Of a DNA stretch of 64,000 nucleotides, positions 53,062 to 61,866 are shown piece after piece. The first letter of the stretch is position 1; the number at the start of each line of letters is the position of its first letter. The notes under the pieces are model-generated. The model did no database searches and had not been told where the DNA came from. It worked only from the letters and a program-made list of their open reading frames with translations. Position numbers and translations under genes: made by a program. The DNA comes from JAVVEG01 sp032251455 (GTDB lineage Bacteria; Pseudomonadota; Gammaproteobacteria; Pseudomonadales; Pseudohongiellaceae), in contig JAVVEG010000015.1 of the NCBI GenBank assembly GCA_032251455.1, positions 1 through 64,000 of the forward strand, written 5' to 3'.

Positions 53062-53745
53062 TCAACGCTGCACCCAGCCACCGCACAGCGGAAAAACCTG
53101 GGCCACAAAGCAGTTGGCTGCATCACTGCACAAATAGGCAACAAACTGCGCATCCTCCTTCGCCGTCACCAGGCGCCCCAGCGGGACTTCGCGCTTCAGC
53201 CGTTCCTGAAACCGGGGGTCCTGCTGAACGCTCTCGGGGAAATAGGTGGGGTTGTCGACAAAATTCTGGGCGATGGCATTGACCTGTATATTATCAGCCG
53301 CCAGCTCTACCCCGGCAGCCTGAGCCCAGGCCAACTGGGCACCACGGGCCGCACTGTAGGAAGAGGCACGCTTCATGCCCCGCAGTGCCGAGGCACTGCC
53401 CATGACCAGTATCTTGCCATGCCCCTGCGCCTTCATCTTCGGAACCACGGCCCGAGCCAGCCGAGGCAGGGGATCAACCAGCGCAGCAAAGGTATCCCGC
53501 CATTCCTCATCCGACACCTCTGCAAGCCTGCTGGAGGGCGCAGGAATGCTCAGGTTGGCAATCAGGATATCCACCTCACCGGCCCGCTCGACCAGACGGG
53601 CCGGTGCATCGGCTTCCATCAGACTGCCTTCATCGGCAATGACATGGGCCCCCATTTCAGTCAACAGAGTTTGCAGATACGGTCCCATGAAGGCGTGTGC
53701 ATGTGTCAAAAGAATACGTTTATCGCCAAGCATTGATTGCGTCAT
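53062..53745 (-). CDS. Candidate halohydrin dehalogenase (HheG/HheD-type SDR)
   Basis: 227 residues from ATG 53745 (GAGGGAATTGAA upstream). SDR fold, but the normal TGxxxGxG loop is absent and the catalytic pattern is that of halohydrin dehalogenases: T14-x4-F19-M-G21 (THAHAFMG; signature T-x4-F/Y-x-G) and S117-x12-Y130-x3-R134 (SASALRGM...YSAAR; signature S-x12-Y-x3-R), where ordinary SDRs have Y-x3-K. The C-terminal FPESVQQDPRFQ and PLGRLVTAKEDAQFVAYL also fit. It would release halide from vicinal haloalcohols to form epoxides, or open epoxides with anions. No epoxide hydrolase is adjacent. Motif-based; no search was run. Confidence 0.78.
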   Translation of the reverse strand: MTQSMLGDKRILLTHAHAFMGPYLQTLLTEMGAHVIADEGSLMEADAPARLVERAGEVDILIANLSIPAPSSRLAEVSDEEWRDTFAALVDPLPRLARAVVPKMKAQGHGKILVMGSASALRGMKRASSYSAARGAQLAWAQAAGVELAADNIQVNAIAQNFVDNPTYFPESVQQDPRFQERLKREVPLGRLVTAKEDAQFVAYLCSDAANCFVAQVFPLCGGWVQR

Positions 53746-53954
53746 TTCAATTCCCTCAAGGATGATCACTGTAATCTGATCGACTGCGTCGAGCATATTC
53801 TGATGCGCCTGCTGATGCCAGCGTGGTTGTTGTTATGCAGCTGGTGGCTACTTTACTCGGTTTCAATATTTTAACTTCCCCGCCGATAACTGCTGTAGAA
53901 TGGGCAGCGTGCAATCTTCCAGACTCGCACCTGCCTTGAAAACTGGAGAGACGA

Positions 53955-55139
53955 ATGCAACGGTTGCTGACTTTTTCTGTTCATACTCGCATGCTGACCC
54001 GTTGTTTAGTCATCCTGGCGCTGGCCACCACCCTGCTTGTTGTCCAGATCCAGACCCAGACCCAGGCTCAAACCCAAGCCCAGCCAAATGAATTACCACA
54101 AGACCCGATCAGGCTTGCCATTGTGGGCCCCATGCTGGGCACCAGCTTCACCATTGGCATTCAGTTGAGCGTTGGCGTAACTGCGGCGCTGAACACCCTG
54201 ACCGATGGCAGCCTGCTGGGCCGCACCATTCAGATATCCACTCATGATGATCGTTGTACCAGGTTGATAGCAGAAAAACTGGCTCAGGATCTGGTCAAGA
54301 ACCCGCCGGATGTCATCATTGGCCACTCCTGCTCCGCTGCCACCATTGCTGCAGCCCCGATCTATGCCGAACATGGAGTGCTGCAGATCACTCCGGCATC
54401 CACGCATCCCCGAGCCACGGAAATGGGCATCAATACCATCTTCCGCATGATTGGTCGTGATGATGTCCAGGCCAGGATGGCTGCAGAGCGCCTGAGCACA
54501 CAGCATGCCGGTCAGAAGATCGGCATTTTCTACTTCCCCAGCGAATATTCGACCGGGTTGGCTGAAGCAGCCATGGCTGAATTGGCGCAACGTGACATCC
54601 AGCCAAGCCGGGTGGTACAAGGCATTTCTTCCGCCACTTCCTATATCGATGATATCCAGACCTTGATGGAAGCGGGTATCGAGGTGGTCTATCTGATAGG
54701 TGGCGGGCTGGACAATGGCGTGTTCATGCGCCAGGCTCGGCAAATGGGTGCTGCTTTTGCTGTGATCGCCACGGACACCCTGGTTTCTGCCATCTTCCGG
54801 GAAACCGCTGGCCAGATGGCTGAAGAAGTGCCTTTCACCTTTTCGACCGAGGCGGCCGGATTGCCTTCCTCTGAGCCAGCGATTGCCGCCATCAGGGCAA
54901 TGGGAGAGGAGCCTGTCGGTTATACCCTGCTGGCCTATGCCGCCACCGAAGTCTGGATAGAAGGCGTCAAGCGGGCTGGAAACCTGGTGGCGGATAACAT
55001 TGCCGCAGCCATACGCAGCCAGGCTATAACGACCATTCTGGGCCCTGTTTCCTTCGATACAAAGGGGGATATTCAGACCACTTACCCGGAATTCTCCTGG
55101 TTTATCTGGCAGGACGGAAAACGTGTCCCACTTGACTGA
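53955..55139 (+). CDS. Periplasmic binding protein, branched-chain amino-acid ABC type
   Basis: 394 residues; signal peptide followed by a Gln/Thr/Ala-rich repeat (QTQTQAQTQAQ) before the domain. Type 1 periplasmic-binding fold as in LivJ: IGHSCSAATIAAAPIYAEHGVLQITPAST, INTIFRMIGRDDVQARMAAE, GIFYFPSEYSTGLAEA. No permease or ATPase genes follow; instead the next gene is a diguanylate cyclase that overlaps by 17 bases. GGAGAGACGA precedes ATG 53955. This suggests a sensor role (as in TorT or SsuB-like sensing) rather than import. Ligand unknown. Confidence 0.88.
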   Translation: MQRLLTFSVHTRMLTRCLVILALATTLLVVQIQTQTQAQTQAQPNELPQDPIRLAIVGPMLGTSFTIGIQLSVGVTAALNTLTDGSLLGRTIQISTHDDRCTRLIAEKLAQDLVKNPPDVIIGHSCSAATIAAAPIYAEHGVLQITPASTHPRATEMGINTIFRMIGRDDVQARMAAERLSTQHAGQKIGIFYFPSEYSTGLAEAAMAELAQRDIQPSRVVQGISSATSYIDDIQTLMEAGIEVVYLIGGGLDNGVFMRQARQMGAAFAVIATDTLVSAIFRETAGQMAEEVPFTFSTEAAGLPSSEPAIAAIRAMGEEPVGYTLLAYAATEVWIEGVKRAGNLVADNIAAAIRSQAITTILGPVSFDTKGDIQTTYPEFSWFIWQDGKRVPLD

Positions 55140-56973
55140 CCCGGAGCTTGACAGCGCAGTCGGCAACAGCGCGACCCGGTCCCGCTTACCCCGTTTATCC
55201 AGCCTGGGTATTCGCGCCAGTTTCCTGTTCGGTTTTGGTGTCATGACGCTGATCATGCTGTTGGTTGCTGCAACTGCCCTGTTTATCACTACCCGTGTCA
55301 GCCAGTCGATCAACGAAATTTTTGTCCAGCGCCTGCCCGTTACGGTGGAGCTGCTGCGGGCGGCTCGCGCAGTAGATACCCTGGCCGCCACCGGCGCTGT
55401 GCTGATTACCGTCAACAGGGCGGCAGACCGGAGCAACGTTTTTGCACGGGTCGAAAATGCCCAGACCGCCCTCGACCAGGCCTTGACCGCACTCTCACAG
55501 GCAGACTCATCTGCCCGTCCTGGAGAAATTTATACCCTGAGCCTGGAGTTGGCTGAAAATTTTCGGCGCATGCGCCAACTGGTCAATCAACGCATCAGCC
55601 TGATTCAGGCGCAAGAGCAGATGCACACCCAGTTGGCAGCAAACCTGCAGGAGTTCCAGCAACACCTGACTTACCGGATACGCATTCTGCAGGGCGATAG
55701 CGATATGATGACCATGTTGCTGTCGCAGCCATCACCCCCACTGGAGCGGATTGCCGACATGGCAAAGGCAACCGCTCCCTTGATCCCTCTGGCCCGCTAT
55801 CTGGCTGAAATCGAAGCCATTGGCGGTCAAATCCTGAGCACCGCACAGGCTCCTGACCTTAGCGCCCTGGAGCTGTCCCGCCAGATTCTGGAAACCTCCC
55901 TGCTCAATGCCAGCAGGACAGCCGACAAATTACCCAGTGATATGACGCAGCTCATGCTCGCTCCGTTTGCCCGGCTGCACGAAATAGCCCTGGGTTCTGA
56001 AGGCCTGGTTGCTCTGAAGGAAAATGAACTGCGCCTGCTGGATCAAGGGCTGGCACTGAATGCAGAAAGTCAGCTGATCACTGCCCGTGTTGATACCGTG
56101 ACTTCCAATCTGGTCAACGACAATCTCAACGACATCACTCAGGCCGGGAATGAGACCACTGTGGCGGGGCGAATCTACAGGTGGTTGTTGTTCCTCGTTA
56201 CCGGCCTGGCCCTGCTGGGCATGGCGGCTTTCATGTATCTGCATGTGAGGCGCCACCTGATAGCCCGCCTGGGCCTGCTGAGCCAAAGCATGCAGGAGAT
56301 TGCAGCCGGCAGGCTTGATGCGGCCCTGCCCAGGGCCGGCCCTGATGAACTGGGGCGCCTGGGTGCTGCTGTCCACCAGTTTCGCAATATTGCCCGGGAA
56401 CTGGTTGAGCTGAACGTCAAGCTGTCTGCACTGTCAACCGAAGATTTTCTGACCGGTCTGGCCAATCGTCGCCGTTTTGACGAAGCCCTGACCGACGAAT
56501 GGGCACGCGCCAAACGCAATGGACAACCTCTTGCCATGATCATGCTTGATGTCGATCATTTCAAACAGTTCAACGATCACTATGGTCACCAGGCCGGAGA
56601 TGAGTGTCTGCGTCAGATAGGTAATGTGCTCAAATCCCAGGTGCTCCGTGCCGGAGACCTGGCCGCCCGTTATGGGGGAGAAGAATTTGGAATTGTTTTC
56701 AGCGCTGACAGTCTCGACGCAGCCGTGCTTGTCGGTGAAAAAATACGGACTGCCATCGCCGCTCTCGACATCAAACAGGCAGTCCCGCCCGGTGGCCCCG
56801 GTGGCGTAGTTACGGCCAGTCTGGGCGTGGCCCTCCTCTTCCCTGACCGGAACTCCTGCCCGGACGAATTGGTCCGGGCAGCCGATAAAGCACTTTACCA
56901 GGCCAAATCGGCAGGCAGAAACCGCATTGTCTCGGTGCAGGTACCCTCTTCCCCTGCCGTCGGGACCGATTGA
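55123..56973 (+). CDS. Membrane diguanylate cyclase with large periplasmic sensor
   Basis: 616 residues. Membrane helix at about 34-57, a helical periplasmic region (about 60-350), a second helix (about 353-374), a HAMP-like linker (RRHLIARLGLLSQSMQEIAAGRLDAALPRAGPDELGRLGAAVHQF), and a GGDEF domain with GGEEF at 518-522 plus the I-site R509-AG-D512. GTG 55123 (AGGACGGA upstream) overlaps the binding-protein gene by 17 bases, so the two are translated together and may form a ligand-controlled c-di-GMP sensor. Its TGA abuts the M20 stop with zero bases between. Confidence 0.92.
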   Translation: MSHLTDPELDSAVGNSATRSRLPRLSSLGIRASFLFGFGVMTLIMLLVAATALFITTRVSQSINEIFVQRLPVTVELLRAARAVDTLAATGAVLITVNRAADRSNVFARVENAQTALDQALTALSQADSSARPGEIYTLSLELAENFRRMRQLVNQRISLIQAQEQMHTQLAANLQEFQQHLTYRIRILQGDSDMMTMLLSQPSPPLERIADMAKATAPLIPLARYLAEIEAIGGQILSTAQAPDLSALELSRQILETSLLNASRTADKLPSDMTQLMLAPFARLHEIALGSEGLVALKENELRLLDQGLALNAESQLITARVDTVTSNLVNDNLNDITQAGNETTVAGRIYRWLLFLVTGLALLGMAAFMYLHVRRHLIARLGLLSQSMQEIAAGRLDAALPRAGPDELGRLGAAVHQFRNIARELVELNVKLSALSTEDFLTGLANRRRFDEALTDEWARAKRNGQPLAMIMLDVDHFKQFNDHYGHQAGDECLRQIGNVLKSQVLRAGDLAARYGGEEFGIVFSADSLDAAVLVGEKIRTAIAALDIKQAVPPGGPGGVVTASLGVALLFPDRNSCPDELVRAADKALYQAKSAGRNRIVSVQVPSSPAVGTD

Positions 56974-58452
56974 TCAGCGTGCCACGGCCAGGCGCTCCAC
57001 AATCTCGTAATGGGCGCGCACGAACCGATACAGTTCACTCTCGATGATACGCTCCTGATCGCTGTGGGCGCCAAAACCCAGCGGACCATCCTCGGCATCG
57101 ATGCCTGGCCCAACCCCGTAACATTGCACGCCTCTGGCTCGCAGATACGCCATGTCAGTGGCACCGGTACTCATGGTCGGGATTACGGTCGCTGCGTACC
57201 GTTCCTGCATAACCGCCTCGATTGCTTCAAAAGCTTCCGTATTCAGCCGGGTAGTGGCGCCGGGGCGCAGATTTCGCGGTGCCCATTGCACATCGATAGC
57301 AGGGTTGTCGATGACAGCACGCAGCATGCCGATGAACTGGTCCGGGTCTTCATCGGGCAAAAGGCGGACATCCAGTGTGGCCGTGGCTTCTGACGGAATC
57401 ACATTGACCCGGTAACCCCCATCGACGATGGTGGGGGAGATCGTGGTAAACAACACCGCAGCGTTGCGTGGTTCATTGCTTTTCAGCCAGGCAATTGCTG
57501 CTGCTCCCTCGGCCGAGGAGGGATTGAGCACGGCCCGGTAGCGAGCGGCCGCCTCGGGTGAAGAGATTGTTGCCAGACGGGAAAAATAGGTTGAAGTGGC
57601 ATCGCTCAACCTGACCGGTGGCTGCCAGTCTGCTGCGGCAGCAATAGCCTTGGACAAATGGACCACCGCATTGCTTTCCAGGGGAATCGAGCCATGGCCG
57701 GCAATGCCGTTACTGCGCAAGGCAATGGCCCGTGGCAGTTTTTCAACGGTCTGCACACCGGCATAGCGCACCTGGCCATCCTGTCGCACCACACCGCCCC
57801 CTTCGGCCAGACAATGTTCGGCATCGATGGCAGCAAAGTGCTGGTTCACCATGAATTCGATGCCGACCCGGGTCGCCCCTTCCTCACCGGATTCGGCAAA
57901 GAAGATCACATCCCGGTCCAGCTCCACATTCTGGCGTTTCAACAAGAGTATCGTCATCAGCGCTGCGGCCAGATTATCCTTGTCATCCACAGTGCCACGC
58001 CCGTAAATCCAGCCAGCATCGCGCTGTGCACTGAAAGGGGGAAAGACCCATTTATCCGGATCGACATTGACCGTATCGGTGTGCGCCATCATCAGCAGCG
58101 GACGCTTGCTGCCATTGCCGCGCAAACGCGCAACCACATTGGGGCGGTCCGCTTCAAGTGCATACAGTTGCACCTCAATGCCTTCATTCTGCAGCACAGA
58201 AACCAGATATTCAGCCAGCTCACGTTCACGACCGGGTGGATCGGTGGTATCCATCCGCACCATGCTCTGAAAATGCTGCAGGGTTTCGGTATCGATCCGG
58301 GACCAGTCCAGACTCTGGCTTTGGGCCTGGGTTTGGGCCTGGGCAAAAGTCTGAGCCTGGCTGAAGAAAGCAAGGCCAGCCAGCAGTGCTGCAAGCAGCG
58401 ACAACCGGGGCAGCAATAAACGAGGCAACAATAAACGAGTAAGTACGCTCAC
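56974..58452 (-). CDS. Secreted M20-family metallopeptidase
   Basis: About 492 residues from GTG 58452, chosen for AAGGAG eight bases upstream; the longer frame to 58536 lacks such a site. Signal peptide with a duplicated RLLLP unit, then a Gln/Ala/Thr-rich tract (AQTFAQAQTQAQSQS). Di-zinc site: H124/D126 in MMAHTDTV, D156 in GRGTVDDKDN, catalytic E190 and metal E191 in ESGEEG, E217 in AEGGG and a final His in GAHSDQE. Probably a carboxypeptidase or dipeptidase secreted to the periplasm. Its stop abuts the convergent diguanylate cyclase stop. Confidence 0.9.
   Translation of the reverse strand: MSVLTRLLLPRLLLPRLSLLAALLAGLAFFSQAQTFAQAQTQAQSQSLDWSRIDTETLQHFQSMVRMDTTDPPGRERELAEYLVSVLQNEGIEVQLYALEADRPNVVARLRGNGSKRPLLMMAHTDTVNVDPDKWVFPPFSAQRDAGWIYGRGTVDDKDNLAAALMTILLLKRQNVELDRDVIFFAESGEEGATRVGIEFMVNQHFAAIDAEHCLAEGGGVVRQDGQVRYAGVQTVEKLPRAIALRSNGIAGHGSIPLESNAVVHLSKAIAAAADWQPPVRLSDATSTYFSRLATISSPEAAARYRAVLNPSSAEGAAAIAWLKSNEPRNAAVLFTTISPTIVDGGYRVNVIPSEATATLDVRLLPDEDPDQFIGMLRAVIDNPAIDVQWAPRNLRPGATTRLNTEAFEAIEAVMQERYAATVIPTMSTGATDMAYLRARGVQCYGVGPGIDAEDGPLGFGAHSDQERIIESELYRFVRAHYEIVERLAVAR
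58423..58452 (-). repeat. 15-bp tandem duplication in the M20 signal peptide
   Basis: The coding sequence for RLLLP occurs twice (RLLLPRLLLP), differing at one or two bases, in the first residues of the peptidase. Confidence 0.65.
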
Positions 58453-58556
58453 GAAAAGTCTCCTTTGCAAAGCAGTTGCGCCGCCGGGGCAGAAAGCAGC
58501 TTGATCAGCACTTCGATGAGCAAGCGTACACCGCATGCCGGGGGCTGTCTATTGCA

Positions 58557-58589
58557 AAAACCAGGCAAAAACCAGACAGAAACCAGGCA
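58557..58589 (+). repeat. 11-bp tandem repeat, three units
   Basis: AAAACCAGGCA, AAAACCAGACA and GAAACCAGGCA run in succession, 12 bases downstream of the NDH-2-like gene stop (58601-58603) in its reading direction. No coding role. Confidence 0.75.
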
Positions 58590-58600
58590 AAACGAGCCGA

Positions 58601-60244
58601 TCAGGACCGGCGCAACGAAGGTGCGTAATGCGCTTCCGGCAAGCTGTTGAAATACGACTCCAGCATCGGCAGTGATTGCCGCAAGCTGATGAAATCACGG
58701 CCGTTGAGGACAAGAACACGGGAGTCTTCAACTGCCAGCAGCCTGCCCGGCATGTATTGATCCGTGTGAATCAGGCGCTCTCCCCAATGATCACCCGCCC
58801 GGTATAGCCGGACAAAATCCTCGCCACCCTCCGGCCCGGCGGCAACCCGCAATTCCAGGGCGCCTTCCATGACCACATAGAATCCATCGGCAATTTGTCC
58901 CGGATCGAACAGCACATCACCCGCGGCTACGCGAATATGCCGGGTACCACTGTCTACATCCGTTTTGATCTGTACCGTATTGCGGGGCAGGAAATAATCA
59001 AAAAACCAGTTCAAGGCAATCCGCAAACGGGTGGCAAAGCCGGGCAACATGGCTATATAAAACCCGCGCCAGAGTACCCACGCCGGCAGCCCGGCAATTC
59101 TTATCCCCATGACGTCGGCCACACCCCGGTAATTACCCAGGGAGGCCAGTGCGCCTTTAGGCTGGTAGGAGAAATCCCTGACAGGCTTACCAGTGATGCT
59201 TAAAATCAGGTTCTGAGCCAGACATCGGGCCTGACGCACCGCAAACTGGGCGGTGGGAGGGGCATATTGCTGAGCCTGTGCATCTGCATTCGAGTCACCG
59301 TTCTGGCGGGTTGCCGGCAGAGGCACCAGTGCAACATCACCTGCCGCCCAGACATCCTCATGCCCTGATAACTGCAAACCGGGATTGACTTCCAGCTTGC
59401 CACGCACCAGCGGAATACCCAGGCTGCGCGCCAGATTTCCCGCCTCATTACCGATGGTGGAAATCACCGTGGCCGTTTCCAGCCTGCTGTCATCGTCCAG
59501 CAGCACCGAGCCACTGAACACCGACGCAATCCCTTTCTTCAGCAACACCTCAATGCCATTTTTCTGCAAGGCTCGCAAGGCGTAATGCCCCAGTTTTTCC
59601 GGTAATTCAGGCAGGATGCGATCGCCGCGCTGCACCAGAATGGCCTTGATTTCCTCAACCGCCACATTGGGATAGAAACGACTCATGCGGCGAATCATCT
59701 CCATCATTTCACCAATGGTCTCGACGCCTGAAAAACCACCCCCAGCGACCACGAAGGTCAGCAGTCTCTGTTTCAGTTTCTTGTTGGTGGTGACATCGGC
59801 ATGTTCCAGACACTGAATGACATGATTGCGCAAATGGTGGGCATCGGCCAGATCACGCAGGGTAAGACCATGCTCCCGCATCCCCGGAATCAGACTCAGA
59901 TTGGTACGCTGCCCTGACGTAATCACCAGATGATCATAGGCGATATCAATCGGCACCCGCTTGCTGCCCTGCACCACCCTGACTTTTCGGTTCACCCGGT
60001 CAACCGACTTGACCTCTGCCATCCGCACCTTGACACCCGGCAGCATGACCCGCAAGGGCGTGACGGCATCCGGGGCACTGATGGTGCCGGAGGCGACTTC
60101 CGGCAACAGGGGCTGAAACACAAAGTAATTGGTGGCGTTGATCAACTCGATATCGAGTTGATGGCGACGACGAAAAGGCAACAGATGGCGTGCAGTAAAA
60201 GCCCCGGCGAAACCTCCGCCGAGAATAAGAATTCGAACTGACAC
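58601..60244 (-). CDS. NDH-2-like NAD(P)H/FAD oxidoreductase with C-terminal cyclic-nucleotide-binding domain
   Basis: 547 residues. N-terminal FAD site ILILGGGFAGAFTARHL, a second Rossmann motif FVVAGGGFSGVETIGEMM (about 178-196), ATVISTIG, VWAAGDVALVP, and LASLGNYRGVADVMGIRI, all as in type II NADH dehydrogenases. The last 110 residues form a cNMP-binding-type domain (RVAAGDVLFDPGQIADGFYVVMEGALELRVA). Type II enzymes pass electrons from NADH to quinone without pumping. The fused sensor domain suggests control by a nucleotide, but the phosphate-binding cassette is weak here. GTG start at 60244. The PepSY gene lies upstream with 49 bases between, all repeat DNA. Confidence 0.86.
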   Translation of the reverse strand: MSVRILILGGGFAGAFTARHLLPFRRRHQLDIELINATNYFVFQPLLPEVASGTISAPDAVTPLRVMLPGVKVRMAEVKSVDRVNRKVRVVQGSKRVPIDIAYDHLVITSGQRTNLSLIPGMREHGLTLRDLADAHHLRNHVIQCLEHADVTTNKKLKQRLLTFVVAGGGFSGVETIGEMMEMIRRMSRFYPNVAVEEIKAILVQRGDRILPELPEKLGHYALRALQKNGIEVLLKKGIASVFSGSVLLDDDSRLETATVISTIGNEAGNLARSLGIPLVRGKLEVNPGLQLSGHEDVWAAGDVALVPLPATRQNGDSNADAQAQQYAPPTAQFAVRQARCLAQNLILSITGKPVRDFSYQPKGALASLGNYRGVADVMGIRIAGLPAWVLWRGFYIAMLPGFATRLRIALNWFFDYFLPRNTVQIKTDVDSGTRHIRVAAGDVLFDPGQIADGFYVVMEGALELRVAAGPEGGEDFVRLYRAGDHWGERLIHTDQYMPGRLLAVEDSRVLVLNGRDFISLRQSLPMLESYFNSLPEAHYAPSLRRS

Positions 60245-60255
60245 GCTGTGACTCC

Positions 60256-60306
60256 TGATTCAATGCAATAGGTGATTCAATGCAGTAGGCGATTCAATGC
60301 AGCAAG
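60256..60306 (+). repeat. 17-bp tandem repeat, three units, supplying a stop codon
   Basis: TGATTCAATGCAATAGG, TGATTCAATGCAGTAGG, CGATTCAATGCAGCAAG at 60256-60272, 60273-60289 and 60290-60306. The last unit encodes the final LLH and TGA stop of the PepSY gene on the minus strand; the other two fill the gap to the NDH-2-like start. Confidence 0.85.
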
Positions 60307-61751
60307 CGCCGCCATCCTAACATGATCGAGCTTATCGAAAACACCAGACCGCTCAGGCAAAGAATAAGTAACAGGATATCCCACAATGGCCGGTTTTCCC
60401 GCAGCAAGGGAAAATCAAAGCTGTGCAGGCCGTTATATAGCCACCGTGCCAGGCGGCTGTTGCGGGTATGGCGCAGGATGACCTCCCCGGTGGCCAGATC
60501 AATGTAATACCCGCTTTCATCCGGGTCATCGAATTGCACCTGCAGGGCTGGCAGGGGGCGGTGGCGTCCATGCATGCTGTAATAGTACGCGTCATGCTGA
60601 CGCAGCACCCGGCTGTCCTGCACCCTGGCCTGTGGCAGCAACTCAGGCACGGCCTGCTCAATCAGGCCGTGCAGGGCGGAAGGTTCAGCCGGTTCCGGTT
60701 GGCCTGCGTGGCTGACCAGGTGTCGTTCCGGTGCCAGCGTGAATAGAATATACGGCTCTCCATCAAGCTGCCGCCAACGCACTTCGCGCACGCCTGCCGG
60801 TAACTGTTTTGGCAGTTCGGGCAGGAGCTTCCCGTCAGCCCCCAGTTGTCCTGCCGTGTAACGCTGCAACTGATTCGAGAGCGGTTCCCCCGAGCTGAAC
60901 AAGCCCCAGGGCTGCATGGACAGAAAGCCGCTGAACAGAAAGGTGAGCAGGAAGACCAGGCAGCCCAGACCCAGCAAATGATGCCATTTGCCAACGCCCC
61001 GGTAGGGACTGATGCTGCTGTGCGTGTCAGGGCGACGAATACGCAGGCGCGTGAAACCAATAATGGCACCGCTCAACACCGTGACCATGCCGATCAATGA
61101 CAGCCAGATCACCACCTGTGCCCAGATATCGGCATGGCGGCGCAGGGCCAGGGGGTATATCCAGTGGATGGTCGAGCCGACCCAGTTCCAGAGACGTTCC
61201 TGCCGCCGCGTATCACGCACTATCTGGCCACTGACCGCCGATACATACACCACCGTACCCTGACCATCTGCGATGCTGATCTTGTGCAAGGGCCGCAATG
61301 TGGCCGGAGCCGCCGATACTGTCCACTGATCAATATCCACCAGCCCTTCATGTGCCAGCGCGAACCCTGCGGCCCCGAAGCCGGAATGCCGGACTACTTC
61401 AAGCGCCTGTTCCGCATCCACACCACGTAAAGGCTGGCCAGTATCTGCAAAAATAGTGCTCATGGCCCCATTGTGATAGCGCAGTTGCCATAAAGGCCGG
61501 CCCATCAGCGAACTCAGACGCAGATCGGACACCACCGGCTCCGCACCCTGGTAACGCATGGCCTGGTTGACCGTCATCCGGATCGCTGCGCTATCCAGTG
61601 GCAACAGATTCTGCACCCGCTCCGTTTCCGTCAGCTGCGGGTAATCCACATACATCATGACAATCCCGGAGGCAAACCAGAGCGCAATCAGCAGGCACAT
61701 GCCTATCCCCAGCCAGCGATGCAGAAAATACAGCCAGGGCTTCAGACGCAT
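60294..61751 (-). CDS. PepSY-associated transmembrane protein
   Basis: 485 residues with four membrane helices (about 12-35, 205-230, 260-285, 455-475). WLHRWLGIGMCL... form (here LHRWLGIGMC) and WLSLIGMVTVLSGAIIGF, GKWHHLLGLGCLVFLLTFLFSGF are typical of the PepSY_TM family. PepSY domains lie between the helices. These proteins often follow TonB receptors and are thought to help reductive iron release from siderophores, though their role is unproven. ATG 61751 has GGAGAACAGGA upstream. Stop is in a tandem repeat. Confidence 0.88.
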   Translation of the reverse strand: MRLKPWLYFLHRWLGIGMCLLIALWFASGIVMMYVDYPQLTETERVQNLLPLDSAAIRMTVNQAMRYQGAEPVVSDLRLSSLMGRPLWQLRYHNGAMSTIFADTGQPLRGVDAEQALEVVRHSGFGAAGFALAHEGLVDIDQWTVSAAPATLRPLHKISIADGQGTVVYVSAVSGQIVRDTRRQERLWNWVGSTIHWIYPLALRRHADIWAQVVIWLSLIGMVTVLSGAIIGFTRLRIRRPDTHSSISPYRGVGKWHHLLGLGCLVFLLTFLFSGFLSMQPWGLFSSGEPLSNQLQRYTAGQLGADGKLLPELPKQLPAGVREVRWRQLDGEPYILFTLAPERHLVSHAGQPEPAEPSALHGLIEQAVPELLPQARVQDSRVLRQHDAYYYSMHGRHRPLPALQVQFDDPDESGYYIDLATGEVILRHTRNSRLARWLYNGLHSFDFPLLRENRPLWDILLLILCLSGLVFSISSIMLGWRRLLH

Positions 61752-61824
61752 GTTCCTGTTCTCCGCTTGCTGTGGGTTTCAGTCAACACGCACTGACTCA
61801 TAAATTGACTCGCAACATTGGCTC

Positions 61825-61866
61825 ATAACCTTGAGCTTATAACCTCGAGCTTATAACCTCGAGCTT
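61825..61866 (+). repeat. 14-bp tandem repeat, three units, next to the receptor stop codon
   Basis: ATAACC(T/C)TGAGCTT-type units (the second and third ATAACCTCGAGCTT) at 61825-61838, 61839-61852 and 61853-61866. The minus-strand TAA stop of the receptor (61867-61865) overlaps the last unit. Confidence 0.85.

Noticed and set aside
53062..53796. Ordinary SDR dehydrogenase reading
   Set aside because: The glycine loop and Y-x3-K needed for that role are missing, while halohydrin dehalogenase motifs are complete.
60256..60306. Possible CRISPR array
   Set aside because: Units are contiguous with no spacers and only 17 bp long, so it is a simple tandem repeat.
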